Assembly (NCBI GenBank): GCA_039090855.1
Contig: CM077023.1
Location: forward strand, 84,419,127 to 84,483,126
Source: Macrothele yani
Lineage: Eukaryota > Arthropoda > Arachnida > Araneae > Macrothelidae
Direction of reading: 5' to 3'
DNA length: 64,000 bases
The position numbers were made by a program, and so were the translations under genes. This document shows, piece by piece, positions 21,431-32,212 of the stretch. The number at the start of each line of letters is the position of its first letter. The first letter of the stretch is position 1. The notes below the pieces were generated by a model. It ran no database searches. It was not told where the DNA came from and saw only the letters and a list, made by a program, of their open reading frames with translations.

Positions 21431-23000
21431 TCTGAATCCTCACTATAGGTTTAGGACCCCTTAAACTCTTTAGTAGCTAAAGTAAAGAAGGCTTCCAAGC
21501 TACCAGAATTACCTGAACGTCTAATAGGAGGAGCTCGAGTACCACCTGGAGCGAATATTCCTGTCCGCTTTGAACGCCTGAAACATATTAAATCAGGTAA
21601 TAAAATTAGACCCATTGTGTCAAAAGGAACGGTGCGACATATTATTTGGAAAAAGCAATGTCGTTACTCCTCACACAATTTTTTCCCAGTTCGGAACGGG
21701 TTCTGGTCTCAACTAAAGTTTTCATCGACAGAGCCAAGAATATATCAGTAACGAAAAATGACATAATAGGCACTGTAGATGCGGTTTCACTGCATTCATA
21801 AATACCTGTACCGTAAACGAAAACTAATTTTAAAAGAGCTTTACATGAACCAACTAGTCCTCGAAGGAAGCATTTCAGAACACTGAAAGCATACTAAACT
21901 TAGTAACCGATTTTAATTTTTTCAAATTTAACGGATTTATATAAAAGCAGAACACCAATGGAATCAACTCTTTTAAGTGTGTTGGTTGAAGCAATCCTAA
22001 GATCTATAGAGAATATTTTTTTAAATTTGTTTTCTCTAAAACCATCAATGTGGCTCGCATATGTTGATAATATCTTTTTTTTAAAGATATCATTACATAT
22101 GATATTTTTTTAACTAAAAAGGGTTGGTCCCCATGGAAAGCAAAACCTGGATTTGTTTCTTGCCAAACTAAACAGTATTAATAGTTCCATAAAATTTGAA
22201 ATGGAGCTAGAAGAAAATGGATCTTTGCCATTTTTGGACGTTCTAATTTTTAGATCTAGTAATGGTCGTATAGTAACGAAGATGTATTACAAACCCACAT
22301 CAATACCAAACTGTATGCGCTCTAACACCTTTTTTTTCTCTGACATACAAAACCGCAATTTTCAGATCAAGGTTTAGAAGAGTGTACACTCTATGCTCTA
22401 AATCTGAAGCAACAGAATATGAGATTTCAAATATTATAAGGCAAGGCATACCGGCAGGATATGCCTATAGGAGAATGATTACTTTATTAAAGCAATGAAG
22501 GGCGCCATGAATAGACAAGGAACAGTACAAAATATGAAAAAGCCCAGGTTCGTATGAGCTATTCCGTACACACCAGGGGTTCCCTATTATTTCAAAACTT
22601 ACTTAGAAATATTGCCTATGAAGTTTGCATTAGGCATCTCAAATATATTGGCACACTTTCAATAAGTAGAATGAAATAAGACACTGCCGACTACGCAAGG
22701 ATCTATGTCATTCCTCTAGGTTATCAGGATGGAACCGTAAACTTTTATGTAGGAATGACCAAGCGATGACCAAGGACCAGAATGAAAGAGCATGGTAGGG
22801 ACGTAAAAGACGGAAAACGGGCTACTGCTCTTGTTAGGGAGGTCTTAATGAACGCAGTCATCTCTGTTTGGCAGGATTCAAAATGCATATCCGGGTACAC
22901 CACACAAAAAGAAGCTGCAGCGGGGGAGACTATCGAAATCTTGACGAGACCAGATGTCTGCAACAACGATGTATCGTACGAGCTGGGGCATCTTTAGATT
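21430..23000 (+). pseudogene. Penelope-like element: reverse transcriptase remnant plus GIY-YIG endonuclease
   Basis: Fragments in order: 'KIRPIVSKGTVRH' (about 21603), 'GTVDAVSLHS' in place of the usual palm motif (about 21772), 'SIKFEMELEENGSLPFLDVL' (about 22185), then 'YKPTSIPNCMRSN' (about 22290). A GIY-YIG-like module follows, with 'FYVGMTKR', a stop at 22767-22769, 'RTRMKEHGRDVK', and an open frame to 22996 ending 'DVSYELGHL'. Reverse transcriptase followed by GIY-YIG defines Penelope-like elements. Multiple stops and frame slips in the first part make this copy inactive; the endonuclease part is better kept. Confidence 0.78.
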
Positions 23001-23189
23001 AATTATTGTTTGTAATGTAATATTTCATTATTACGTAAACCGTGACGCGATGGCGCGTGCTTGACATCAAATGAGTATTTTCAAGAACGGTAAACACGTA
23101 AATGAATTTCAGGTTTGTTTATTTATATATATATACGTAGGTCGATCAGGATAAAAAGGTTACACGTGCTACAAAGTAAATAGCACAAG

Positions 23190-24400
23190 CCAAAATCTCG
23201 TCGTATGAGTGGCATAAATGACATGTACTTTCGAGAGATGGCGCTGGTGGTCCAGGCACCTTTGTGAACTCCTGTGCGCAGCGTGAGATGCGCAGTGACA
23301 TTTCGAAATGGCGACGCGGTCGCAAACGTGGTCTCAGGTCAAAGTGAGAAGAGTGATAAGGTTTTTGTGGGCCAAGAACGTGCTCGCAGCCATCAGCAGC
23401 TCGTCGAAGTTTATGGTGCCAACGTGATGTCTCTACAACACATGGCGAAATGGCGCCGTTCGTTTCAATCCGGCAGGGTTGATGTGGGGAACCAACATCG
23501 CACAAACAGTGGACGCCGAACTTCGTCGATGATAGAGATCACCACTGCACGTGTGGACTGAATTATTCAAGACAATCGAAGGGTACCTATTGCATCCGAG
23601 CTGAAATTGAGCAATGGCGTTGTTCAAAATCTTGTGCTGTATGTTTTGCAGTATTCCAAGGTTTGGGCCAGATGGGCACCACTCATTATCCGTCGAACAC
23701 AAAGCAGCACGAATGATGGCATATTTGACGTTCCAGCAGCGTTACGCTGAAGACGGACACAGCTTTCTTGATCGTATTGAGACTGGGAAGTGAAGTGGTT
23801 CCACCACTCGGCTTCCACCAGCAAGAGAGCTTCCATGCAATGGAAACACGCTGCTTGACCGCCGGGAAGCTTAAAGTAGCAGCGTCTGCTGGAAAAATCA
23901 TGTCATCCGTTTTCTGGAATTCCTCGGGTGTGTTTTTGGTGGTCTTGCTAGAGCATGGACGCACCATCAACGCTGATCGACACTCTGCCACACTGAAAAA
24001 AATGCACGAGAGTATCTGACGTAAACGACCAGGTCTGCTGAGTGATGGTGTCATTTCCTTTCAGGATAACACGTCGCCACACACCACCAACACACTGCAG
24101 CCCTTGCTCCACAGATTCCGGTGGAAGGTGTGAAAGAAACCGGCCTACAGCCCGGACTTGCCTCCTATAGTGACTCTTACCTCTTTCCTGCCCTGAAACA
24201 GCACCTATCTGGTACTCACTTCACGTGTAACAATGACGTGAAAACAGCTGCAACAAACGGGCTACATCAGCAGGGACATGAATTTTTATTCGGTCCGGGA
24301 TGAACAAGCTGGTCGTGTTGTCCGACAAATATCTGAATCGTGACGCTGATTTCGCCGGAAATAGTGCTTCATATCCTTTGCCACATCGCACAAATACTTC
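23190..24400 (+). pseudogene. mariner-like transposase (broken)
   Basis: The HTH region 'SHQQLVEVYGANVMSLQHMA' and 'RVDVGNQHRTNSGRR' (23390-23520) is mariner-like, then 'ASELKLSNGVVQNLV'. A stretch near 23785 resembles 'EVKWFHHSASTSKRASMQW', from which the usual 'D' before E-K-W is displaced by a frame slip. 'SFQDNTSPHTTNTLQ' (about 24058) is the second catalytic segment, and 'LFPALKQHLSGTHF' with 'NGLHQQGHEF' (24180-24290) form the C-terminus. At least three stops or frame slips are present. The 3' boundary meets a Tc1 end at 24474. Confidence 0.8.
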
Positions 24401-24473
24401 TTGTTGGTGAGTTTTCCTTTCTCTTACTCGAACGTGTTAACTTTTTTCTGATCGACCCTTGTATATATACATA

Positions 24474-25306
24474 CACTATATTGACAAAAGTCACCGGCCA
24501 CCTAGAAGAGAAACACAACATAGCATTTATTGACATACATTAGAACGGTGTCGGTCCACCTTTGGCCAAAATGCATGCACTGACCCTTCGAGACATGCTT
24601 TCGACAAGGTTTTGGAACACAGCGATAGATATGCGCTTCCATTCAGTACATAATGTTGCCGCTAACTGAAGCTTAGTAGTAGGCTTTGATTCCAAACTTC
24701 TTATGCGGCGCTCTTATGATTAAGATCAGGGCGCATGGGATTAAGATCAGGGTTCTGTGCTGGCCAGTCCACACACTATAGGGAATTATCGTCAAACCAC
24801 GCGATAACAGTCCTTGCTTTATGGCTCGGTGCATTATCCTGCTGGTTCCAACAAGGCTCGATTCCATAGTATTGCATCAGAGTCAGTAGAACATACATGT
24901 CCAGAATATCGTAGTAGACGTGCTGGTTAACAGATTTGTCCGCGATATCCAATGGGCCGGAACCATACCTCGAATCCCCTCCCCCCTCACGAGTACACTG
25001 CCAGCTACAAACGTGACCGTAGGAACAGTACACTATGGAAAATAAGGTTCCCCCGCTGCCGCCATACCCACACACCGCCATTAGACTGATGGATCGTGTA
25101 TCTGGATTCATCAGTCCATAGGACCCGGTTCGGGTCCTACCAGCAAGACTTTTTCGTTCCGGAATAATGGCCTTGCCGGACAGATGGCAACTATGTGTCG
25201 ATGCCAAGGGGGATTATTTTGCCTGGGTAAGTTGTCCTACTTTTCCGTTCTCACCGTCCACGTGTGCTGGTCCTTTAACGGACATTTTACTCGCACCAAC
25301 CCAATA
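24474..25306 (-). pseudogene. Tc1-like transposon, 3' half only
   Basis: The left terminus 'cactatattgacaaaagtca' follows TA (24472-24473). Reading from the interior on the minus strand: 'NRVLWTDESRYTIHQSNGG' (first Asp; about 25135-25080), 'CWNQQDNAPSHKARTVIAWF' (second Asp; about 24850-24795), then 'LVESMSRRVSACILAKGG' (about 24610-24560). Frame changes separate them. The N-terminal HTH and the right TIR are missing. The copy stops at the border of the Tc1 at 25309 and does not resume beyond 26750. Confidence 0.8.
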
Positions 25307-25308
25307 TA

Positions 25309-26748
25309 CACTGCTGGCCGCCCAAAATGCAACACCAAGAAGGAAGCATCCGATTGGCCTGAAATTCGGAGCATGCACGCCCGCGAGAGGACATGCAAAC
25401 GATTAGCATCGCAGGGCATATGCAAATCATGTGTGCCCGGCACGCCACCGCGAAGCACTATAAGAAGGGTGCACAGAAGGCTGGGTGTAAGAAGTGGAAG
25501 CGTGTTGTGCTGCCGGACCTGTGCGTGGGAAGCTGTCTGATGCCTCGTCGCAGAATATGGCAGTCATTGCAGCACGTTTCGGAAAGAGCGAAGATCTTTG
25601 TTTGACGTTTCGGACTTCGACATAGGACCAATTGTGGCTTATCGGGACAACGGTTTATCGTACCGAGACATCGGCGCCCGTGTGGGACGACATCCAGCCA
25701 CAGTGAGGCGAGCATGGATTCGGTGGGTGCATGAGGGACGGACGGACCGACGTGAGCGATTGCCGCAGCCGCAGCACACCACCGAACCAGAGGACCGGCA
25801 TGTTGTGCGGCGGGCATTGATGGCTCGCACCGCCACATCACGAACGTTAGCTCAGGAATTAGGGTGTGTTGCGCAACAACCTGTGTCAGCACGTACCGTT
25901 CGACGTCGTCTGCAGGAGCGGGGACTTGTCGCACGGCGCCCATTGCTCTGATTACAATTGACGTTACACCACCGGCGAGTGCGGCGGCAGTGGGCTGTTG
26001 AACGCCGCACCTAGACGACGGAATGGCACGACATTGTCTTCTCCGACGAATCCCGCTCCTGCCTGTAACACCACGATGTTCGGATCCGCGTGTGGCGGCA
26101 CCGCGGCGAGAGACTGTATGACGCCTGCATTATGCATTGCCACACCGGTCCGTAGCCTGGCGTTATGGTTTGGGGCGCAATTGGATATGACACCCGCTCC
26201 CCTCTGGTACGCATCGCCGGTATACTCAACAGCCACCGCTACATCTCCGACGTTTTGGAGCCTGTAGTCCTCCCTTACCTCCAGGACCTGCCAGCGACCA
26301 CGTTTCAACAGAACAATGCGCGCTCGCACGTGGCACACATCGTGCAACAATTGTTCATGGCCCACCAGGTGTCACTGCTGCCGTGGACCGCCTGTTCTCC
26401 CGATATGTTGCCCATCGAACACGTCTGGTCGCTGATCGGCAAACCGAGTGGTCCGGCAAGCACCATCCGCGGCTACGCCTGATGAACTGTGGCAACGTGT
26501 GGAAGCAGCCTGGACCGACATACCCCAAGCCCACATCCAAAGCCTCTTTCGTTCGATGCCGTGGCGTGTAGCTGCCGTTATTTCCAGCCATGGGGGCCAC
26601 ACGAACTATTGATGTCTGCGTGTTCCGTAAGTCGCACGGACCTGTAAGCTCAATCGTTTCATTTTTGTATCTGTTGTTATGTGTCCAGTAAATCTGGCTT
26701 TGGTATCTCGTGTCCTTCTTGGTGTTGCATTTTGGGTGGCCAGCAGTG
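25309..26748 (+). mobile_element. Tc1-like transposon with long matching TIRs
   Basis: Ends 'cactgctggccgcccaaaat' and, in reverse complement on the right, 'cactgctggccacccaaaat'; the match extends ~35 bp ('gcaacaccaagaagga'). TA duplications are at 25307-25308 and 26749-26750. Length is 1440 bp. The region is markedly more GC-rich than its surroundings. Confidence 0.93.
25598..26580 (+). pseudogene. Tc1-like transposase with Asn for the second catalytic Asp
   Basis: The first 117 codons (25598-25951) are open: HTH 'LSYRDIGARVGRHPATVRRA', then 'SRTLAQELGC...VSARTVRRRL'. After a stop the sequence continues in another frame with 'NDIVFSDESRSCL' (first Asp kept) and a further stop. From 26165 'MVWGAIGYDTRSPLVRI' is open to 26482. 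The usual 'QQDNA' reads 'QQNNA' (AAC at 26312-26314), and the third segment 'MLPIEHVWSLIG' is present. The active site is lost even apart from the stops. Confidence 0.87.
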
Positions 26749-26750
26749 TA

Positions 26751-27330
26751 TAACATACTGCTTGGATGTCCGTTAAAATTACTTAAGCGTTGTTCAAAAC
26801 CTTATTATATGTTAACTCTGTCGTAATAACTGTTTCAAGGATAACAGAGAATCCGATAGAGAAGGTTTAAATTTGTGAAGTGGAAGCGCAACCTACTCAG
26901 ACACTGCTCAACCCTTGCAAAACTGCCATAACTATGTCACTCCAAACATTTTCATTTTTTTGTTTCCTATTGGGGGAGGGGGAAGGTTCAGGGTTTAATG
27001 ACCCCATGAACACTTCTTAGAACTGCAATCTATTTTCTGTCCATAATTTTAGGCCACCAGGTTTCCTGAAGGGACGGAGGCACAGTCATTTGAGAAGCAC
27101 CACGTTCATGCCGCATCCGGAACCCTCTCGAACGAATGGTCAAAAGCCAGTGACTCAGATCACTCTGCCACAGGGTCGGCCATTGACAAGTGCAAACCGT
27201 ATTAGTCGCGTAAATCTTATATGGCGCTAATACTACATATGTTTTGCATAATGCTTCCGAGGCGCTCTCATTTTAGTGCCCGATATATAGCATGCGGGCA
27301 ATTGTCAACAGAATGTCTCTACATTTATTG
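26751..27330. other. Unassigned DNA
   Basis: No recognisable domain. A G-rich 'gggggagggggaag' run is at about 26972. Confidence 0.4.
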
Positions 27331-27336
27331 GAGGAA

Positions 27337-28240
27337 AGTAACTTGTGTCGTCGTAGTGAGACTAGTGAATGTAGGCGGACGTCCAAACGTCTCGATCGTC
27401 GCATTCGGCAGCAAGCAGTAGCAGCCCCCAATCTACAGTGGACTATATTCGATGAGTTCTAACGGCAGCTATGGACCTCCGCGTATCAACATGGACTGTG
27501 AGTCGTACATTGTCTGAGGTATGTTTACGCTCTTGCCAGCCATTTCGATTACTTCCACTTACCACAGCTTATCGTTGGGCATTTCTGCAGAGGATCCGTA
27601 CGAGACATGCCTGGCGGGACGAATGGAATCATGTCGTATTCAACGACGAGTCTTGCATCTCTCTCAACGCCGCTGACCGCCGATTGAGAGTCTGGAAACG
27701 ACGTGGTCACCGGGAGGATATTGCTGCCATCCTTGACGAATGAACCATGTCGTATTCAGCGACCAGTCTCGCTTCTGTCTCAGCGCCGACGATCACCGAT
27801 CGAGAGTCTGGAGACGACATGATCACTGGGCTAATTATGCTGACATGCGTGACGCTCGCACGGATTCCCTGCCTGGTGTCGTGATTTGGAGCGCTACGAG
27901 TTTGAACAGTCTTTCACTTCTCGTCCGCAGTTGGTACGATGAAAACACGACGATATGTCGATGAGGTCGCTCAGCAACTTCTGTTGCCTTATCTCCGTGA
28001 TATCGCCGATGCGCATTTTCAAACAAGATAACGCCCGCCCGCACACTGCCAACATCAGCGGACAGTGTCTAGGTACGTGACACTGTCAGCTGTTGTTATT
28101 AGCGGACAGAGTTCAGTGAAGAGCGCGATCTACAGATGTATTGTGGACACATGTCAACGACGCATGGTCAGCGGTACCACAGGGCACCATCCAGGGAGTT
28201 TTACACTAGATGCCACGTTGTGAGTTTTGAATGTATAACC
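27337..28240 (+). pseudogene. Highly decayed Tc1-like transposase with internal tandem duplication
   Basis: Recognisable pieces: 'RTSKRLDRRIRQQAVAAPNL' (about 27380), 'DEWNHVVFNDESCISLNAAD' (27615-27675), then again 'MNHVVFSDQSRFCLSADDHR' (27740-27800), 'RRYVDEVAQQLLLPYLRDI' (about 27950-28005) and 'HFQTR' where 'QQDN' is expected. The first catalytic segment is thus present twice in tandem. Several frameshifts occur and no TIRs could be identified. It is among the oldest Tc1 copies here. Confidence 0.75.
27620..27852 (+). repeat. ~115-bp tandem duplication of a catalytic segment
   Basis: 27620-27737 and 27738-27852 share 'atgtcgtattca.cgac.ag', 'cgattgagagtctgga.acg' and 'gg.t.at.ctg'. They differ by many substitutions, so the duplication is old or arose by recombination between diverged copies. 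Confidence 0.75.
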
Positions 28241-28657
28241 CAGCATGGCAGCCATACTCATACGACCTGCTGACGCAGGCCACTTTGTATTGTCTCTTCG
28301 TCCACCTCATTCATGTAATTTTTCTGAGCATAAATCACTTCTTTCCCACCTACACCTCTGTGTGGAAAGTTTCGTCTTTGCAAATTACTTCATGAAGTGG
28401 CGATTTCTATGTCTCGCAGTGTATTTGGCCTTCAAAATTAGGAGAGGCAATTAGTAGTGACTGATCGCCATGGAAGAAAGTGGACTTCATTAAACATATC
28501 TATAACAACATTTACATGTGTGGGAAATCAGAATTTAATAGTAAGATTACGAAACAAACGACATCCAAATATTCCGTGACGTGATGCTGTGTAAAACTAG
28601 ATTGTCGAAACATCAATACGGAATGTCTTATTCTGTGAGATGTGCGCATTTGGTATA
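28241..28657. other. Unassigned DNA
   Basis: No recognised domain, RNA gene or terminal repeat. Confidence 0.4.
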
Positions 28658-28862
28658 CACTGTTAATAATTTTGCAGTAGGTTGCACGATAAAGTGGTAC
28701 TAGCTGCACCACTTTCTGAGAAAAGATACACCATTGTACGGTGCAAACAAAACCCAACAACATGATCCAAGGTTTCACCGCATTATGGTGCAAGGTTGCA
28801 CCATGTCGTTGGTTTTGTTTGCACCACACAATGGTGTATTTTTTGGCAGAAAAAATATGCAA
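28658..28862. mobile_element. FB1-family foldback MITE, truncated copy
   Basis: Starts 'cactgttaataattttg' after TA (28656-28657). 'agaaaagatacaccattgta' and 'gtgcaaacaaaacccaacaa' reappear in reverse complement as 'ttggttttgtttgcacca' and 'caatggtgtat' (28809-28841). The right terminus is missing after 'ttttggcagaaaaaa'. A complete copy is at 44581-44866. Confidence 0.8.
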
Positions 28863-28869
28863 AATCCAC

Positions 28870-29415
28870 TTGTGTGAAATAACAAAGACGATGGACATTT
28901 AGAGTCTGATGGCATGACAGAACATATTTTTGATTGTCTGGTGCTAGCAGAATAGTGGCAGTGTGTAAAAAGAGGATCTCTTCTCCAAAGGATGTAGAAC
29001 GCATTCTTTCTCATCTTGTTTCTGAGAATGTATTTACCGTCAAGTATTATGTCTGCGCCTGCTCAGCGTATCTCACGTGTTTAGTAGAGTCGTTGGATAA
29101 TATGGGATGTGGCCTAGTTGAATGCTTGAGATTTCAGTATGGATTTCAGGTGCTGACTTCATTACTATGCCTAAAGCCACGGTATCTGATGAAAAACAGG
29201 AGGAATTTGTAATACACCTGCAAGATTGGTATGAATCGAGTGTTTATTCGTAATGTAGGGTTCCTTGAAGTCATAAATGATAATTTCAAGAGGTACAGTG
29301 ATGCCCTTTTATAGGATGAACTCAGTGTTTATGGCATTTTGGTTCAACTGTCGTTTAGTAGAACAATTTGTTCCTCTTACGGCCAGAACAACAATCAGAT
29401 GAAAACGCCATTTGC
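28870..29415. other. Unassigned DNA
   Basis: No recognised domain. A 92-codon frame at 28934-29212 (+) has no family resemblance. Confidence 0.4.
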
Positions 29416-29417
29416 TA

Positions 29418-29755
29418 GAGTAGAATCTTATCATAAGATTGATATCTCAATTAGACAATCTTATGATAACAAACTCTTGCAGATAGCGTTATCATCCGAT
29501 AGCTGCTCCTTCCGGCCTGAGCAGCTAGTAGATGATAACACTAACTGGAAGAGTAGAATCTTGATATCATAAGATTGATGACTCGAGTAGACCATCTTAT
29601 GATACAAATATTCTACTTTTGCAGATAGCGTTATCATCCGATAGCTGCTCCTGCCTGCCCGTGCAGCTAGTAGATGATAACAACTGAAAGAGTAGAATCT
29701 TGTTATAATTATATTGATGGTGTGCTAGACTTGAGTCGACCGTCTTATGATAAGC
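29418..29755. repeat. Tandem array of ~135-140 bp palindromic monomers (2.5 copies)
   Basis: Units begin at 'agagtagaatctt' near 29418, 29550 and 29690. Each contains two imperfect palindromes: 'cttatcataagattgat'/'cttatgata', and 'gttatcatccgatagctgct' opposed to 'agcagctagtagatgataac'. The third unit is truncated. No coding content. Confidence 0.8.
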
Positions 29756-30084
29756 GTCAGATGATGGAATAACTCGGCCCTTAACCCCTTAAGGACCGCT
29801 TCCGTCAATACGATGGGCTGAAGTATCGATCCTTATTTCCTGCGCCCGGGATACTTCCAGGCTGAAGCGTTAAAGAAGTGACATATTGAATAGTGCAAAC
29901 ACAACTGATGTACCGGGCCCGTAACACTAGGTGGTAGCACTAAGCATGAATGTGTTTTGAGAGTCGACAGTCTCTGCGATTATCGGCTGATTTTTGTATT
30001 TTGTTTACGAAGACACGTGGTTTGTTGGTTTGTGAAAAAGGTTTGCTGGTTTTTTTGTTGTTTTTTTTTCTGTTTGTACGCGTT

Positions 30085-30196
30085 ATGGAATCGGATGATG
30101 CAAGCGATTTGGATGATAATTTTAGTATCAGTGAATCCGGCAGTGATACTGAATGAAGTAAGTGAATTTTATGATAGTACAGATAACGAACCACCG
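30085..30196 (+). pseudogene. piggyBac transposase N-terminal remnant
   Basis: ATG at 30085 gives 'MESDDASDLDDNFSISESGS', then after a frame slip 'EVSEFYDSTDNEPP'. The Asp/Glu/Ser-rich start is typical of piggyBac transposases. It is cut by the SINE4 head at about 30197. A possible downstream piece ('DDNEFKVKDILLRE', about 31285-31326) lies on the far side but I could not assign it to a domain. Confidence 0.55.
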
Positions 30197-31200
30197 CTAT
30201 GGCGCAGTTGGTTAAGTCACTATGCACTGTGTGGCAGAGCTGAGCCCAAGCCCGAAGCAGGGCCCGAATCGGGCTCGGGCTGTAGAATATTTACTGCTGT
30301 TCGGAATCGGGCTCTTAAAGAAAGGAAGATACAGAGAAGTTTTTCATATATAAATGTGATTTTATATGATTTAGCATATGAGACACTTAGTTGGTAAAGG
30401 GAATTCTTCGGCAACTGGTTCTGGTTGGGGAGCGGGCATTCGAGATGACCATTTATTCTGGGCTTGGGTAGAAAATGCCATAGGCCGCGCATTAGTGTGT
30501 TTCTACAGAGAAGAAAAAGCTTTTTGAAGAACTATAGATATTGGATAGTTGATAGCATGCCGATGATAATTTACCCTCTATCTCCACGGCCAACCAGTAG
30601 CTCCATGCTAATTCTATTTAGCAACGTACATATTGCAGCGCATTAAGGCGCGATAATATTAGCATTATTTGAGCAACATAAAATTACAGCACCGCCCGAT
30701 TATTTTGGATGTCCTGCCGCCCGAAGCACTTGAGTTGGAAACGAACGGTCAAAGAAAATCATACAGTTACACTATCAAAATAGATAGAGGTCCCTTGCCC
30801 ACTCCCCATTTGAGAAATACATTGCTTAATTGCAGGAGGAGGAGATAGTGGAAATGTGGAAAAGGAGATGTTTTTTATTAATGGTTGAACAGGATAACCA
30901 GTTCTCGGGCTCGTTAGGGCCCGGGCTCTATATTGCAGTATAAAATTCGGGCTCGGGTTCCGAAAATTGAGCCCGAACTCAACTCTGCTGTGTGGTGGGC
31001 GGACGTTTCTGACGGCTGTTCGAGCCCCGGTCCTGCCGGCCATCAAGTCTGCTTTTATTCCGGAGTTTTCCGCACACTACCCGTGTTTGGGGATCCGATT
31101 GCGTAGATGGCTCCCTATAGAAGTCGGTCCTGGATGCGCTTTGTCCAACGACCTCCTTTCTCGGGATGGCTGGGCTTACCAGATGAGTGTCGATGCGCTG
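30197..31200 (+). mobile_element. SINE4: tRNA-headed SINE split by a hAT element
   Basis: The head 'atggcgcagttggttaag' (A-box-like, 30199-30216) is followed by 'ctgtgtgg', where the hAT sits. After it come the same eight bases and the B-box part 'gttcgagccccgg' (about 31019). Joining the flanks restores a plausible tRNA-type spacing between A and B boxes. The body beyond ('catcaagtctgcttttattc') has no other copy in this window, so the right end is approximate. Confidence 0.65.
30235..30987. mobile_element. hAT-like non-autonomous element with 8-bp target duplication
   Basis: The target duplication 'ctgtgtgg' is perfect (30227-30234 and 30988-30995). Ends are CAGAG...CTCTG: left 'cagagctgagcccaagcccg', right in reverse complement 'cagagttgagttcgggctca'. 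Subterminal regions are rich in 'gggctcggg'/'cccgagccc' motifs at both ends, as in hAT transposase-binding sites. 753 bp, no recognisable transposase. An 8-bp duplication with a CAG-type TIR is the hAT signature. Confidence 0.88.
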
Positions 31201-31657
31201 GTAGTAAAACATTGTAAGAAACGAATGAAATTTGATGCTTCATGGCAGCATACTCCTACGGGGATATTACACACGGTTGTTGATGATAATGAATTTAAGG
31301 TTAAAGATATATTGTTACGTGAATGATACGAAATTTTGCGAGCTGTGTTGATCGTGCTTCCCCACGTTTTAGATTTTCTGGAACACTTAAAGTAAATGTC
31401 AGTTTTGACCCAACTTTTGGGTGCAACGCAATATTTTGAGCATTTTGTGAATAATGACTTGTTTGATCTCCCCCAGCATGTTGGCTTTTCGGTGAAATTT
31501 AATATATTTCTATAACAGCTTAAATTGTGTCCAAAAATTAAAAATCATTGTATATTTCATTTAGAAACTTAATCAGTAACTGTTAAGCTTCTTGAATAAA
31601 AAAATAGGTACTTTTTTGATAGTTTTCATAAATATCAAGCGATCCTTAAGGGGCTAA

Positions 31658-31885
31658 CGAAGAGAACATATCAACTCAGTTACTGTGAAAACCCCCTCAT
31701 CTTTTTATGTGTGAGTATGTGCAATGCGGCATAAACTCTGTCAAAACAATCCGGGGCAAAGCCTTGACCAGGACAACATTCCCGAACTGCACGACAATCT
31801 CTTAAAACATATAAAGCCGTGAAATAATGGTCAATATAGTTCAGTTAACATGCATGCGACGATGTGTTGACACACGCGGTGCATC
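31658..31885. other. Unassigned DNA
   Basis: No recognised feature between the piggyBac-like right end and SINE1 copy C. Confidence 0.4.
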
Positions 31886-32112
31886 TTTTTTTTTTTTTTT
31901 TTTTTTTTGATTGGAGGTTTAACGACCACCGTGAGCAACTCAATGGGCTATAAGCAGTCGCCCGTCCCTAATTTAGGGCCACTGGTTCCAGGGAAGGGAG
32001 AGAGCCAGTGCCGTAAGACAAACACAACATCCATGCCTCCCTGGGATTCGAACCCGGACCCCTTTCGGACGAATGATCAGAGGCCATCGCTTAGACCACT
32101 GCGCCACCGGTG
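31886..32112 (-). mobile_element. SINE1 copy C
   Basis: T-run (31886-31908, the A-tail in reverse), body 'aacgaccaccgtgagcaact', B-box complement 'ggattcgaacc' and A-box complement 'ccactgcgcca'. The flanks 'cgcggtgcatc' and 'cgcgttgcacc' look like a diverged target duplication; the 5' end is altered to 'accggtgcg'. Confidence 0.88.
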
Positions 32113-32212
32113 CGCGTTGCACCTTCCAGATCATCTGTTAGTATCCGTCGACACGTAGTCTCTGATATCCAGCAGGCTGTGCTATTTGCTCAATCGTCTG
32201 TTGTTTTAATAT

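Larger units (their letters stand above)
29785..31653. mobile_element. piggyBac-like element (decayed) holding a SINE4 with a hAT inside
   Basis: The left end 'ccccttaaggaccgctt' follows TTAA (29781-29784). The right end, in reverse complement, is 'ccccttaaggatcgctt', followed outside by CTAA (31654-31657), a one-base-changed TTAA. Such ends and TTAA targets are typical of piggyBac. Internally a remnant of the acidic transposase N-terminus is present, while the catalytic domain was not found. Confidence 0.78.
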
